Notes: generated from the letters alone by a model not told the origin. Counted from the first letter of the stretch, positions 27,309-37,999 are shown. The stretch is DNA of 64,000 nucleotides from Desulfurellales bacterium (GCA_027035575.1 JALVUQ010000070.1:40031-104030); one strand, 5' to 3'. Translations and numbers: made by a program.

Positions 27309-28061
27309 ATGTTAACCAAAAGGATTATACCCTGTCTTGATGTTAAAGACGGGCGCGTTGTAAAAGGTATAAACTTCGTTAATCTTCAGGATGCGGGAGA
27401 CCCGGTTGAGCAGGCTGTAGTTTACGACAAACAAGGGGCTGACGAGCTTGTTTTCTTGGATATAACCGCAAGTTACGAAAACAGAAAAACAATCATAGAC
27501 GTTGTGGAAAAAACCGCCGCAAACGTATTTATGCCTTTAAGTGTGGGCGGTGGAATAAACAGCATAAAAGACATAAGAAACCTGCTTAAAGCCGGAGCGG
27601 ATAAAGTTTCCATAAACTCTGCGGCTGTAAAAAATCCCGATATTATCAACGAAGCATCCTCTATTTTCGGTAGTCAGTGCATCATTGTTGCCATAGATGT
27701 CAAAAGAACTAAAATCGGCTTTGAGGTATTCGTAAAAGGTGGAAGGGTTGCCACCGGAATAGAAGCCATAGCCTGGGCTAAAGAGGTCGAAGAAAGGGGC
27801 GCAGGCGAGATACTGTTGACAAGTATGGATACTGACGGCACGAAAAACGGATATGATATAGAATTAACGAAATCAATAGCAAAAAACGTGCAGGTACCGG
27901 TCATAGCTTCAGGCGGTGCCGGAAATCCGGCTCATATGAAAGAGGCGTTTTACGCCGGTGCAACGGCGGCTTTGGCTGCTTCTATCTTTCATTTCGGAGA
28001 ATATACCATTCGCCAAACAAAAGAATATTTAAAAAGAGAAGGTGTTGATGTCAGGTTATAA
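27309..28061 (+). CDS. hisF: Imidazole glycerol phosphate synthase, cyclase subunit
   Basis: HisF, 250 aa, uses ammonia from HisH to close the imidazole ring and release AICAR. It is a (beta/alpha)8 barrel with the two half-barrel phosphate sites: [11 protein letters not shown] at the N-terminus with catalytic Asp11, the LSVGGGI motif, and the second catalytic Asp in [11 protein letters not shown]. HisH is not adjacent. The his genes in this window (hisF, hisG, hisIE) are scattered rather than in one operon. Confidence 0.97.
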   Translation: MLTKRIIPCLDVKDGRVVKGINFVNLQDAGDPVEQAVVYDKQGADELVFLDITASYENRKTIIDVVEKTAANVFMPLSVGGGINSIKDIRNLLKAGADKVSINSAAVKNPDIINEASSIFGSQCIIVAIDVKRTKIGFEVFVKGGRVATGIEAIAWAKEVEERGAGEILLTSMDTDGTKNGYDIELTKSIAKNVQVPVIASGGAGNPAHMKEAFYAGATAALAASIFHFGEYTIRQTKEYLKREGVDVRL

Positions 28062-28542
28062 CTTTGCTCTGCTTGTTTTAAGTGATTCACGCTCTAAAAA
28101 TCCCGCATTAGACAAGATTAAGCCGATAGTTGAGGAGATTTTAAAAACCATAGATTCCAAAATTACGGTTTATGACATAATACCCGACGAATACGACCTG
28201 ATAAAACAAAAACTGATAGAGTTTGCAGACAAAAAAGATGTATATGCCATACTGACAAGCGGGGGTACGGGTTTATACGAAAGAGACGTCACCCCGCAGG
28301 CTACAAAAGAGATTCTTGAGTACGAAATACCCGCCATAACTCAGGCTGTCTTATACAATGCACTAAAAACTACAAAAAGAGCTATGCTCACAAGGATGCT
28401 GGCAGGCGTCAGAAACAGAAAACTTATAATAAATTTACCCGGCTCTCCCAAAGCCGTCAGAGAGGATTTGGGATATATCGTTGAGGTACTGCCTCACGCA
28501 TTGGAAAAGTTAAACGGAGACACCACGCCTTGCGGCGGTTAA
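28048..28542 (+). CDS. moaB: Molybdopterin adenylyltransferase (MoaB/Mog family)
   Basis: MogA/MoaB-like protein, 164 aa, which activates molybdopterin by adenylylation before Mo or W insertion. [17 protein letters not shown] is the family's nucleotide and pterin motif; [12 protein letters not shown] follows. MoaB and Mog cannot be told apart with confidence here. It overlaps hisF by 14 bases; ATG 28048 is preferred to GTG 28042 because GAAGG sits five bases upstream of the ATG. The protein implies a Mo/W enzyme elsewhere in the genome. Confidence 0.88.
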   Translation: MSGYNFALLVLSDSRSKNPALDKIKPIVEEILKTIDSKITVYDIIPDEYDLIKQKLIEFADKKDVYAILTSGGTGLYERDVTPQATKEILEYEIPAITQAVLYNALKTTKRAMLTRMLAGVRNRKLIINLPGSPKAVREDLGYIVEVLPHALEKLNGDTTPCGG

Positions 28543-28603
28543 AGTTGACTTTTGCACCGATAGGGTTAAAATTGATTTAATTTTTATTTAAGAGGGGGAT
28601 TTT

Positions 28604-31600
28604 ATGGCTGACAGTAGCTTGAAAAAGCTCAACCGGGATAATTACACCGAGATAACCGACGAGATTAAACAGTACGTTCAAAAGGAGAGTGGTTTCGATA
28701 AAAAAGCGGTTGACACATTTATAGAAACGTCTCTTAACTATTCAAAGATTGAAAACTTTTTGGAGAACTTTCCTCAAGAGTACATAAAAAAAATTATGCT
28801 TGAAGGTATGGAGTTTGTTAAGGAGTTTAATGAAAAAATCAAAATCGAGCTGTCCGACATCTCCATTAAGGATAAAAAATATACGCAAATCAAACTCTTA
28901 ACTAACAACAACCCCTTTGTAGTTGACAGTGCTACATCCATAATCAATAACCTAAACGATTTCTTTATAGAGTTCAGCATCCAGCCTATTTTAACGACAA
29001 AAAGGGACGATGCGGGAAAACTGCTAAATATAAAGTACCCCCAGGATTCAGGCAAAAAAGAGCTCTTTATGTATTTTTTAATCGATGCTATCAGCCCTTC
29101 TTCAAAAAAGAAACTGCAAAGCGACATTCTAAACTCCATTGAAGAGAGTAATCTTGCCGTTGAAGACGAAGAAGAGATGATAAAATTCACCAAAGCTATG
29201 GCAAGAAAGCTCAACGACCCCAAATATCTAAAAAAAATAACGGAAAAAGAGACAGAAGACATAAAAGAGTTTCTTATGTGGCTTTTGGACGATAATTTCA
29301 TCTTCCTCGGCGCAAGAAGCTACGATGTACTTTACGAAGAAAACGAAACTTTTGTTCAAATGGACAAAGACAGCTGTCTCGGCATATTGAAAAAGACCGA
29401 AAAATCCGCTTTTGTCGATAAAAAACCTATGGAAGAACTGCCTGAAATTGCAAAAGAAACTCTGGAACACGGCAGCGTTATGGTGATAGACAAGACCAAT
29501 GCAAAAAGTAACGTATATGATACACGCAGAATGGACTACATAGCCATTTCCGAATTTGACGAAAATTTAAGACCAATAAGAAGGAATATAATTATCGGCT
29601 TATTTACGCCAAAGGCGTTAAAAGAACAGGCATCCAACATTCCGTTTTTGAAATCCAAACTGGACAGAATACTGTTTGAAGAAAATATCGTGGAAGATTC
29701 TTTTGAATTTAAACACATCATTGACATATTCAACACACTGCCGAAAGACGATTTGTTCATATCGAAAACGGAAGATTTAAAGATTCTTCTTGAAGAGCTT
29801 TTAACCTGTGAAACAACGGAAAGAATCAAGGTTTTGACAAGACAGACGAGCCTTGTTCACGGTTTGTACTTAATGGTTGTTTTGCCCGTCAAATTTTACT
29901 CTCAAAAAAATCTTGAGGCATTCACGGACTACCTGAAAAACAGGCTTGGGGCAAATGACATAGAATATAAAATCATAACACAAAGCTCAAGAATCATTAG
30001 AATTCACTACTACCTTATTTTTGAGGGCGAAAGGAAACAGTCGGTAAATATAAAAACCATAGAGTCAGACTTTATAAAGATAGTGTCAAGCTGGAAAGAC
30101 GATTTCAAAAATATGCTGATAGAAAAATTCGGCTATAAGGACGCAAACTATCTTGCAAACAAATATCTAAAATGTTTTGACGATGAATATATGTCGAAGA
30201 CCTCTCCTCAATGGGCTATATTCGACTTGAACTACTTAGAAAAACTCGAAAAAAAGGATAAACAGCAGGTTGCAATATACACGCAGGCAGACGCTATATT
30301 CTTCAATATATACTCATCGAGTAAATCGCCTCTCTATGAAATACTGCCAAAGCTGAACAATATGGGGCTTAATGTTTTATACGAAGACTTCACAAACATA
30401 AAAATCGGCGGCAAGGATGCATATATACAGAGGTTCTCCATAGACCAAACAAAACTCACCCTTGATGATAAAGACAAGCTCTTTGAAGCAATAAAAGACA
30501 ATTTTGAAGCTGTTTGGGACGGATTGGTAGAGGACGACGGTCTAAATAAGCTTACAACATCAATGGCTCTTCACTGGGAATATATCGACGTTTTAAGGGC
30601 TGTCGGAAACTACTTGATGCAGGTAAACTTTCAAATAAAGAAAGCCTCTCTAATTGCGGTTTTAAACAAATATCACCACATATCGGCAATGCTTATAGAC
30701 TACTTTGAGGCTAAATTCTCCCCCGTATCCGGCAGACCGGCAGAGATTGAAAATCTGCTAAGGGATATCAAGTACTCTTTAGAGGCAATAAACGACATAC
30801 ACGAATACAGGATTATGCACTCTATGCTCAACGTTATGGAGAGTATGTTAAGAACCAACTTCTACAAAGAAAGAAAGTATCACTACATTTCGTTTAAGAT
30901 AAAATCATCTGAGATACTCACTATGCCTCTTCCGAGACCTATGTTTGAAATTTACGTTCATTCGGCTTTTATGGAGGGATGTCATTTAAGAGGCGGTAAA
31001 GTAGCAAGAGGCGGAATCAGGTGGAGCGACAGGAAAGACGACTTCAGGCTTGAGATTCTCGGATTAATGAAAACACAAATGGTGAAAAATGCGGTTATAG
31101 TTCCGGTCGGCTCAAAAGGCGGTTTTATAGTTAAGGTTATAACAAAAGACAGAGAAAAAGCCGTTGAGTGGGCAAAAAAATCGTACAGAACCCTTATGAG
31201 GGGAATATTGGATATAACCGACAATTTTGATGACAAAAACAACGAGGTATTCCCTAAAAACGTACTGCACTACGACGGATTTGACCCGTACCTTGTTGTT
31301 GCTGCGGATAAGGGAACGGCTACGTTTTCCGATATCGCAAACGAAATAAGCGAAAAAGAGTATGGATTCTGGCTCAAAGATGCATTTGCATCGGGCGGAA
31401 AGCACGGATACGACCATAAAGAAATAGGAATCACGGCAAGAGGTGCTTGGCAGTGCGTTGAAAGACATTTTAGAGAACTCGGTAAAAATGTGCACAAAGA
31501 GACATTCACGGTTGCAGGTATAGGGGATATGAGCGGCGATGTTTTCGGTAACGGCCTGCTGTATACAAACACGATTCTGCTGAAAGCCGCATTCAATCAC

Positions 31601-33376
31601 ATTGAAATATTTATAGACCCAAATCCCGACCCCAAAGTATCCTACAAAGAAAGAAAAAGGCTTTTTGAAAACGGATTGACCTGGAAATCATACAATAAAG
31701 ACCTGCTGTCTGAGGGTGGATTTGTTGCTGATAGAAACTCAAAATCCATAGAGCTTACCGAACAGGCAAAGGAGTTTTTGCAGACAGACAAGGACGAGGT
31801 GTCGGGTGAAGAGCTGATAAAACTCATACTTCAAGCCGATGTTGACCTTTTGTGGAACGGAGGAATAGGAACGTATGTTAAATCCCCAACAGAAACAAAC
31901 GAGGATGTCGGAGACAGGCTAAACGATGCCGTGAGAATAAATTCAGACCAACTGAGGGCAAAGGTCGTAGGAGAAGGCGGAAACCTCGGCTTAACGCAAA
32001 AGGCAAGGATAGAGTATGCTTTAAACGGCGGTAAGATAAACAACGATGCTTTGGATAACTCTGCCGGCGTCGATATGTCCGACCACGAGGTCAACTTAAA
32101 GATTTTACTCAACCATCTTGTCAAAGAGGGCGTTTTGAAGGATTTTAAAGAACGCAATGTAATGCTTAAAAAACTGACAGACGAGGTAACGGAAAGGGTC
32201 TTAACCCACAACTATATGCAGAGCTTTGCCGTCAGCTTGGATGAATACAGATCAAAACACGAGCCCGACCTGTTCTTCGAACTCAACATATTCTTGAGAA
32301 AGAAAGGCTTGCTGCACAAAGAGGATTATCCGTTCCCAGACAGGAAAGAACTCTCATTAAGAATATCCAAAAATATGGGATATACGAGACCGGAACTTTC
32401 GGTTATGCTGGCTTTAAATAAGATGTTTATATACGACTCTCTGCTTAAAAGCGATGTGTTCAGCGAAGATACGATTGAGCAGTACGCAACGATGTACTTC
32501 CCGCCCACAATAAGAAAGAACTACTCAAAATTCATACCCGAACACAGATTAAGAAACGAGATAGCCTTCACTTTTATGGTAAACTTAATTATAAACAACA
32601 ACGGTGCCATCAGCCTATTGAAAATAAATATGCTTACCGGTCAAGACTATCCTACAATAATGAAAACTATGATATTCGCATACGATGTTCTGGACATTTT
32701 ATCGTTGAGAGAGGAGCTTTTCGGATATGAAAACAAAATACCTCAGCAGGACATTTACAGACTTTCACTTGATATGTTCGATGCAATAAATATATTGACA
32801 ACCAACCAGTTGTATCTGTTTGGCAAATCGGTCTCTTTGGACATAAAAAAAGAGAACGAGGTCAAGAAATGGTTGAAAGACTACATAAATTGTTGTGTGG
32901 TAAACGGTATATTCAAGGAAGATTACTTGAGAAAAGTGGAAGAGCTGAAGGGTATTGTAAAAGAAGAAACGGCAAAAAAAATTGCAAAGCTCTACTTCCT
33001 AAATGACTTCATACCTGCATTCAACATAGCCGGCTTGCTTAATAAGGATTTGAAGGATACGGTTGAAGCCGTTGAAACGGTCAATAAGTACTTCGGCATA
33101 AGGAAAATAATGGATTATATAAGCGAAATCCACATATCAAACGAGTGGGACAGAATGGCTCAATTCTCTATGATTAAGAACTACACGCTGACATCTGTCA
33201 TTGTGGCAACAAAGCTTATGAAGGAGTTCAACGGCGATATTGATGCGCTTATAGCAAGCAAAAAGAGCGATTACGAAACATACGCAACGGAACTTGATAC
33301 GATAATGGGTATAAAATCCACAAACCTGCATCCGGCTATGCTGCTTTACGATAAGCTTCAAAAAATAATACGCTAA
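28604..33376 (+). CDS. gdhB: NAD-specific glutamate dehydrogenase, large (180-kDa class)
   Basis: Large NAD-dependent glutamate dehydrogenase, 1590 aa, interconverts glutamate and 2-oxoglutarate plus ammonia. Long N-terminal regulatory regions (residues 1-700, ACT-like segments known in the family) precede the catalytic part. The catalytic domain shows KVARGGIRWSDRKDDFRLE and KNAVIVPVGSKGGF. TVAGIGDMSGDVFGNG and KVVGEGGNLGLTQKAR belong to the nucleotide-binding part. The length matches Pseudomonas and Streptomyces enzymes of 1560-1650 aa. It is monocistronic behind AGAGGGGG and ends in a strong terminator. It usually works in glutamate catabolism and may be allosterically regulated. Confidence 0.96.
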   Translation: MADSSLKKLNRDNYTEITDEIKQYVQKESGFDKKAVDTFIETSLNYSKIENFLENFPQEYIKKIMLEGMEFVKEFNEKIKIELSDISIKDKKYTQIKLLTNNNPFVVDSATSIINNLNDFFIEFSIQPILTTKRDDAGKLLNIKYPQDSGKKELFMYFLIDAISPSSKKKLQSDILNSIEESNLAVEDEEEMIKFTKAMARKLNDPKYLKKITEKETEDIKEFLMWLLDDNFIFLGARSYDVLYEENETFVQMDKDSCLGILKKTEKSAFVDKKPMEELPEIAKETLEHGSVMVIDKTNAKSNVYDTRRMDYIAISEFDENLRPIRRNIIIGLFTPKALKEQASNIPFLKSKLDRILFEENIVEDSFEFKHIIDIFNTLPKDDLFISKTEDLKILLEELLTCETTERIKVLTRQTSLVHGLYLMVVLPVKFYSQKNLEAFTDYLKNRLGANDIEYKIITQSSRIIRIHYYLIFEGERKQSVNIKTIESDFIKIVSSWKDDFKNMLIEKFGYKDANYLANKYLKCFDDEYMSKTSPQWAIFDLNYLEKLEKKDKQQVAIYTQADAIFFNIYSSSKSPLYEILPKLNNMGLNVLYEDFTNIKIGGKDAYIQRFSIDQTKLTLDDKDKLFEAIKDNFEAVWDGLVEDDGLNKLTTSMALHWEYIDVLRAVGNYLMQVNFQIKKASLIAVLNKYHHISAMLIDYFEAKFSPVSGRPAEIENLLRDIKYSLEAINDIHEYRIMHSMLNVMESMLRTNFYKERKYHYISFKIKSSEILTMPLPRPMFEIYVHSAFMEGCHLRGGKVARGGIRWSDRKDDFRLEILGLMKTQMVKNAVIVPVGSKGGFIVKVITKDREKAVEWAKKSYRTLMRGILDITDNFDDKNNEVFPKNVLHYDGFDPYLVVAADKGTATFSDIANEISEKEYGFWLKDAFASGGKHGYDHKEIGITARGAWQCVERHFRELGKNVHKETFTVAGIGDMSGDVFGNGLLYTNTILLKAAFNHIEIFIDPNPDPKVSYKERKRLFENGLTWKSYNKDLLSEGGFVADRNSKSIELTEQAKEFLQTDKDEVSGEELIKLILQADVDLLWNGGIGTYVKSPTETNEDVGDRLNDAVRINSDQLRAKVVGEGGNLGLTQKARIEYALNGGKINNDALDNSAGVDMSDHEVNLKILLNHLVKEGVLKDFKERNVMLKKLTDEVTERVLTHNYMQSFAVSLDEYRSKHEPDLFFELNIFLRKKGLLHKEDYPFPDRKELSLRISKNMGYTRPELSVMLALNKMFIYDSLLKSDVFSEDTIEQYATMYFPPTIRKNYSKFIPEHRLRNEIAFTFMVNLIINNNGAISLLKINMLTGQDYPTIMKTMIFAYDVLDILSLREELFGYENKIPQQDIYRLSLDMFDAINILTTNQLYLFGKSVSLDIKKENEVKKWLKDYINCCVVNGIFKEDYLRKVEELKGIVKEETAKKIAKLYFLNDFIPAFNIAGLLNKDLKDTVEAVETVNKYFGIRKIMDYISEIHISNEWDRMAQFSMIKNYTLTSVIVATKLMKEFNGDIDALIASKKSDYETYATELDTIMGIKSTNLHPAMLLYDKLQKIIR

Positions 33377-33393
33377 AATCGAAACGTAATATA

Positions 33394-33431
33394 AAAAAAG
33401 CCCGAACTTTTAAAAAAGCTCGGGCTTTTTT
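33394..33431. terminator. Bidirectional terminator between gdhB and dsrE
   Basis: A 12-bp inverted repeat (AAAAAAGCCCGA and TCGGGCTTTTTT) around an AT-rich loop has A and T tracts on both sides. It serves the glutamate dehydrogenase on the plus strand and the aconitase-DsrE pair on the minus strand. Confidence 0.92.
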
Positions 33432-33446
33432 GTTGGTAAATTCTAA

Positions 33447-33794
33447 CTAAACGAATATTATCTGGTATCCGTCTTTCACATAAGGCTCCAAAGCCACGTG
33501 ATTGTCAAGGTTACCTATAATAGGCAGTCCCTGCTCTTCGGCTGCTTCCAGAGTTCTTGTGGCAATGGCACAACCCTTACATACCGCCGTTATGGAGCTT
33601 TTTATGTTTTGATACATAGCGTTAAGCGGGTGGTTGGCATCTCCGAGTTTTGTCACATACTTGGTTGCGTCTCCCTCAAGTATGATTTTCACATCAACGC
33701 CTTTTCTTTTCAAATCCTGAGCATTTAGCAAAAAATGGTATGTAACCATAGAATTTGACGGGTCAGTCAAAACGTAGAACAATACCTTACTCAT
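33447..33794 (-). CDS. DsrE-family small protein
   Basis: Soluble DsrE/DsrF-like protein, 115 aa. The fold is indicated by the N-terminal strand VLFYVLTDPSN, the DVKIILEGDA segment and the CKGCA motif, whose cysteines are placed where related proteins carry sulfur. Members relay sulfur in tRNA thiolation or sulfur oxidation, but many are uncharacterised. It follows aconitase by 15 bases and probably shares its transcript. A link to sulfur metabolism is inference only. Confidence 0.8.
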   Translation of the reverse strand: MSKVLFYVLTDPSNSMVTYHFLLNAQDLKRKGVDVKIILEGDATKYVTKLGDANHPLNAMYQNIKSSITAVCKGCAIATRTLEAAEEQGLPIIGNLDNHVALEPYVKDGYQIIFV

Positions 33795-33809
33795 CTTTTC
33801 CCTCCAACT

Positions 33810-35801
33810 TTATTCTTTAAACTCTATTTCTTTAAATCCCTTGCCGGGGAAGTCTTTTGCAAGTCTCATCTTTCCGCCGCCAAGTATCGTTTTTCTCTCC
33901 CTTTCCGTCAAATGATAGGTAAGAGGAATGCTTATGCCTTTTGTTTCGTTATAGAGCATAACCTTTCCTGTATCTTCTATCAAAGCCTTTCTCAAGTTCG
34001 GAATGTTAATCCTGTCGTGTTGGTCAATCTTGTCGTAATCATCAGGATTTTCAAATATCAAAGGAATAATGCCGAAGTTAATCAGATTTGCCCTGTGAAT
34101 TCTCTCAATTGCTTTTGCTATAACAGCCTTTACACCGAGATACATAGGACATAGTGCGGCGTGCTCTCTCGAAGAGCCTTGTCCGTAGTTATCCCCTCCG
34201 ACAATTATGTTGTAGATTCCCATCTTTTTATTCTCAAGACAGCGAGAGGCAAATGTCGGGTCTCTTTTTATAAATACATACTCGGAATACTTGGGAACAT
34301 TCGACCTGTATTTCAACAAATCACCTGCCGGCATAATATCATCCGTTGTAATTTTGTCACCGAATTTACCCGTAACCTCACCGGACAAATCTGCGGGCAT
34401 CGGTTCACCGCCCGGCGGGTCAACAATGTTCGGACCCTTATACAGTTCAATATCAGCCGCTTCGCTCTCACTTGCCGGAGGCAGCAGCATACTATCGTCA
34501 ATAGTGAATTTTTCAGGTATATCAACTTTAGGGTACTCTATGTTGAACTTTTCTTGCAAATCTCTCGGGTCTGTTATAACGCCCGTTAAAGCACAGGCAA
34601 CGGCGGTTTCTGGGCTTACAAGGTAAATCTTTGCCGTAACCGTTCCGCTTCTTCCGTAGAAGTTTCTGTTATTGGTTCTGATTGAGATTGCGTTGTTTCT
34701 CGGCGCCTGTCCCGCACCTATACAGAATCCGCATGCAGATTCCAATACTCTTGCACCTGAGGCAACTATGTTTGACAGGTCTCCTTCGTCTGCAAGCATT
34801 CTCAAAACCTGCTTTGAGCCGGGAGCATATCCGAAGCTGACATTGGGGTTAACTGTCCTGCCTTTAAGCAATTTTGCCACGGTTTTTCCGTCTTTGTATG
34901 ATGAGTTGGTGCAGCTTCCTATCATAACCTGGTCAACCGGTGTTCCTTCTATCTCTCTTATTTTCACCACGTTGTCCGGGTTATGCGGCTGTGCTATCAT
35001 AGGCTCAAGCTCACTTAGATTTATCTCTATTATCTTATCGTACTCGGCATCCTCATCAGCCTTCAGCTCAACCCACTGCTCTCCTCTTCCTTGAGCCTCA
35101 AGAAATCTCTTTGTTTCTTCGTCAGACGGGAATACGCTTGTTGTAACACCGAGTTCCGCTCCCATATTTGTGATTGTTCCTCTTTCGGGAACCGTCAGCG
35201 TTTTTACACCCTCTCCAAAGTATTCTGCAATCCATCCGACATTGCCCTTTGTCTTTAGAATCTGCAAAACCTGTAAAATGACGTCCTTTGCAGCAACCCA
35301 GGGATTCAGCTTTCCGGTTAAATGAATACCCACTATTTTTGGTCTTGGAAGATAAAACGGCATTCCCGCCATAGCAGCAGCAACATCCAATCCTCCTGCA
35401 CCTATGGCTATCATACCGATTCCGCCACCTGTCGGTGTATGCGAGTCAGAACCAAGCAGTGTTTTACCCGGTCTGCCTACCCTTTCAATGTGTACCTGAT
35501 GACAGATACCGTTTCCGGCTTTTGAGAGGAACAAGCCGTATTTCTTAGCAAAAGTCTGAAGATATGTATGGTCGTCCGCATCCTCAAAGCCCATCTGGAT
35601 GGTTTTGTGGTCTATGTAGCTGACAGAAACCTCTGTCTTAACCCTCGGAACACCCATCTGTTCAAATTGTAGGTCTGCCATTGTTCCCGTTGCATCTTGC
35701 GTAAGAGTTTGGTCTATTCTTATACCAATCTCATCGCCGGAGAACAAATCGCCATCTACAAGGTGTTCCTTTAAAATCTTCTGCGCAACCGTTAAACCCA
35801 T
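33810..35801 (-). CDS. acn: Aconitate hydratase
   Basis: Aconitase, 663 aa, converts citrate to isocitrate through a 4Fe-4S cluster. Cluster cysteines are in MIGSCTNSSYKDG and ESACGFCIGAG. Substrate residues appear in LGSDSHTPTGGGIGM and near the C-terminus GQGSSREHAA. The shape matches the shorter mitochondrial-like aconitases rather than 890-aa AcnA. Start at ATG 35801 behind GAGGAGG with six-base spacing; a methionine five codons upstream is not needed. Together with icd and korDABC in this window it covers citrate to succinyl-CoA. DsrE follows in the same transcript. Confidence 0.96.
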   Translation of the reverse strand: MGLTVAQKILKEHLVDGDLFSGDEIGIRIDQTLTQDATGTMADLQFEQMGVPRVKTEVSVSYIDHKTIQMGFEDADDHTYLQTFAKKYGLFLSKAGNGICHQVHIERVGRPGKTLLGSDSHTPTGGGIGMIAIGAGGLDVAAAMAGMPFYLPRPKIVGIHLTGKLNPWVAAKDVILQVLQILKTKGNVGWIAEYFGEGVKTLTVPERGTITNMGAELGVTTSVFPSDEETKRFLEAQGRGEQWVELKADEDAEYDKIIEINLSELEPMIAQPHNPDNVVKIREIEGTPVDQVMIGSCTNSSYKDGKTVAKLLKGRTVNPNVSFGYAPGSKQVLRMLADEGDLSNIVASGARVLESACGFCIGAGQAPRNNAISIRTNNRNFYGRSGTVTAKIYLVSPETAVACALTGVITDPRDLQEKFNIEYPKVDIPEKFTIDDSMLLPPASESEAADIELYKGPNIVDPPGGEPMPADLSGEVTGKFGDKITTDDIMPAGDLLKYRSNVPKYSEYVFIKRDPTFASRCLENKKMGIYNIIVGGDNYGQGSSREHAALCPMYLGVKAVIAKAIERIHRANLINFGIIPLIFENPDDYDKIDQHDRINIPNLRKALIEDTGKVMLYNETKGISIPLTYHLTERERKTILGGGKMRLAKDFPGKGFKEIEFKE

Positions 35802-35893
35802 CTGGAACCTCCTCAATAAATTTTATTTGCTTTTTTACGGTAGAGTTTATATCATTTTAACAGGTAAAAAGCAAAGTTTTTTGAGGTGTTGAT

Positions 35894-37006
35894 ATGGATA
35901 AAATGAAGGTTTTGGTTGTTGATGACTCTTTGATAGCAAGAAAGTATCTTTCGAGAATTTTGGAAGAGTCCGGGAAGATAGAGGTGATAGGCACAGCCAA
36001 CAACGGTGAGGAAGCCGTAGAGAAAATCAAAAGCCTAAAACCCGATGCTGTTACTATGGATATTGAAATGCCCAAGATGAACGGTCTTGAGGCTCTAAAG
36101 ATAGTAATGAAAGAAAACCCGACCCCCGTTATTATGATAAGTACACTAACAACCGACGGGGCAAAGGAAACGCTTGAAGCTTTAAGGCTCGGGGCTATCG
36201 ACTACATTGCAAAAGACGATGTATTGTCATTCAAAACAACAGCGAGGGAATCCAGGCAGCTGCTTATAGATAAGATTCTATCCGCAAAAGATGCTCGCGT
36301 ATCCAGAAGGAGGGCTGCACCGCAGATAACAGCAAAAAAAGAAGAAAGAATCTCCTTCGCACCGCAAGGAATTAAAGAAAAAACCCAAAAACCCCAACCC
36401 ACAATTCAAAAAAGAACACGCAAGCTTGAGAAAATGGATATAAAACTTGTGGCTATAGCCGCATCGACGGGGGGACCTGTTGCCTTGGAAAAGGTTTTTG
36501 AAAAACTGCCGCTTCTGGGGGTTCCCGTGTTGATAGTTCAACATATGCCAAAAACTTTTACCGGCGTATTTGCAAAATCCCTTGACAGGGTTTCTACTCT
36601 AACAATAAAAGAGGCTGAAAACGGTGAGATGTTAAAGCCGAATGTAGGTTATTTGGCGCCTGGCGGTATGCAGATGAGCGTTACAAAGAAAGCTCAGAGC
36701 TATTATGTAAACATAAGCAAAGAACCGAAAACAATATATACGCCAAATGCCGACTTTATGTTCGAGTCGGTTGCCAAAACACTTGGAAGTAAAGCGTTAT
36801 GTGTTATAATGACCGGTATGGGAGATGACGGTTTTAAAGGATTGGAAGAGGTTTATAAAAACAGAGGAGTCATAATAGCCCAGGATAAAGACTCCTGCGT
36901 GGTTTGGGGAATGCCGAGAAAACCCACACAAAGCGGCATTGCCGATTTTGTGGTTCCGCTTGAAGAGATACCGAACTACATATCAAAAATAGTGTTGGGT
37001 AGATAA
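35894..37006 (+). CDS. cheB: Chemotaxis protein-glutamate methylesterase CheB
   Basis: CheB, 370 aa, demethylates and deamidates chemoreceptors to reset their sensitivity. The receiver domain (1-120) has the acidic pocket VVDDS and phosphoacceptor Asp56 (MDIEMPKMNG). A lysine-rich linker (145-180) leads to the esterase domain with Ser191 (AASTGGP), His217 (VQHMPK) and Asp311 (TGMGDDG). Its stop overlaps the fliM start (TAATG). It heads a ten-gene run to 44.9 kb. No cheA, cheR or cheW is next to it, but three chemoreceptors are in the window. Confidence 0.97.
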   Translation: MDKMKVLVVDDSLIARKYLSRILEESGKIEVIGTANNGEEAVEKIKSLKPDAVTMDIEMPKMNGLEALKIVMKENPTPVIMISTLTTDGAKETLEALRLGAIDYIAKDDVLSFKTTARESRQLLIDKILSAKDARVSRRRAAPQITAKKEERISFAPQGIKEKTQKPQPTIQKRTRKLEKMDIKLVAIAASTGGPVALEKVFEKLPLLGVPVLIVQHMPKTFTGVFAKSLDRVSTLTIKEAENGEMLKPNVGYLAPGGMQMSVTKKAQSYYVNISKEPKTIYTPNADFMFESVAKTLGSKALCVIMTGMGDDGFKGLEEVYKNRGVIIAQDKDSCVVWGMPRKPTQSGIADFVVPLEEIPNYISKIVLGR

Positions 37007-37989
37007 TGCCTGAAATCCTATCTCAAGAAGAGATTGATGCTCTACTGAACAATATAGACAAAGACGAAGAGACCGAACAACAGACAGTTGAAGAAACACC
37101 CGAAGCTATAGATACTCAAAAGGTTTCTTTATACGATTTCAGAAGACCGGATAAGGTCTCAAAAGAGCAGATAAGGGCGATAAAAAATCTGCACGATAAA
37201 TTTGCAAGGAACTTTTCATCAAAACTGTCGGCTTTTTTACGCTCAATCGTTGAGATAGATGTTGTAAGCGTTGACCAGATGACCTATGCGGAATTTGTTC
37301 TTTCCTTGTCTAATAATGTCAGTTTTAACGTTATAAATCTTGCACCTCTTGAGGGCAATGCGGTCTTTTCTTTGGAGCCTGAAATCGGATTTGCCCTCGT
37401 TGACAGACTGCTTGGTGGCTTCGGAGAATCAATCAACATAAACAGGCCCTTCACAGACATAGAGCAAAGCATTTTAATGGATGTGGTCAAGCAGGCTATG
37501 GATGAGATGAACAGCTCTTGGGAACCCATAATGAATGCGTCTTTTAGTATAGTCGGACAGGAGTCAAGCCCTAATGTCGTTCAAATAGTGGCACCTTCAG
37601 AGATTGTCGTTCTTGTTGTTTTTGAGGTAAAACTCGGTGAAACAAGCGGTATAATAAACTGGTGTATGCCTGTTATAGTCCTTGAACCTGTCTTGAATAA
37701 AATAGGCACTCACGATGTGCTTTCCAGAACCAAAAGGGTAACGGAAGACAGGACGGAAGACATAATAAGGGTCTTAAAAGAGGTTCCGGTCGTTATGGAT
37801 TTTGAGCTTGGGCATACAAAAATGAGGGTAAAGGATTTTCTTCAGCTAAAGGAAAACGATATTTTGGCTCTTGATACAAAAACGGACGATTTATTGAATT
37901 GTTATATAAACAACATTAGAAAGTGCCTCTTTAAGCTGGGTAAAAAGGGAGATAATAAGGCTGTGAAATTGTACAATATCATAAGTTAA
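37006..37989 (+). CDS. fliM: Flagellar motor switch protein FliM
   Basis: FliM, 327 aa, part of the cytoplasmic C-ring that sets rotation direction. The N-terminal CheY-P-binding peptide ILSQEEIDALLNNID is intact. The middle CheC-like domain (about 45-230) has YDFRRPDKVSKEQIRAI, and the C-terminal FliN-like domain has MRVKDFLQLKENDILAL. It is joined to cheB by a one-base overlap and followed by fliY after ten bases. Confidence 0.97.
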   Translation: MPEILSQEEIDALLNNIDKDEETEQQTVEETPEAIDTQKVSLYDFRRPDKVSKEQIRAIKNLHDKFARNFSSKLSAFLRSIVEIDVVSVDQMTYAEFVLSLSNNVSFNVINLAPLEGNAVFSLEPEIGFALVDRLLGGFGESININRPFTDIEQSILMDVVKQAMDEMNSSWEPIMNASFSIVGQESSPNVVQIVAPSEIVVLVVFEVKLGETSGIINWCMPVIVLEPVLNKIGTHDVLSRTKRVTEDRTEDIIRVLKEVPVVMDFELGHTKMRVKDFLQLKENDILALDTKTDDLLNCYINNIRKCLFKLGKKGDNKAVKLYNIIS

Positions 37990-37999
37990 GGGGTTTGTA

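Noticed and set aside
28774..29301. Long antisense frame inside the glutamate dehydrogenase gene
   Set aside because: Serine/phenylalanine-rich mirror of an AT-rich coding strand; the plus-strand gene is unambiguous.
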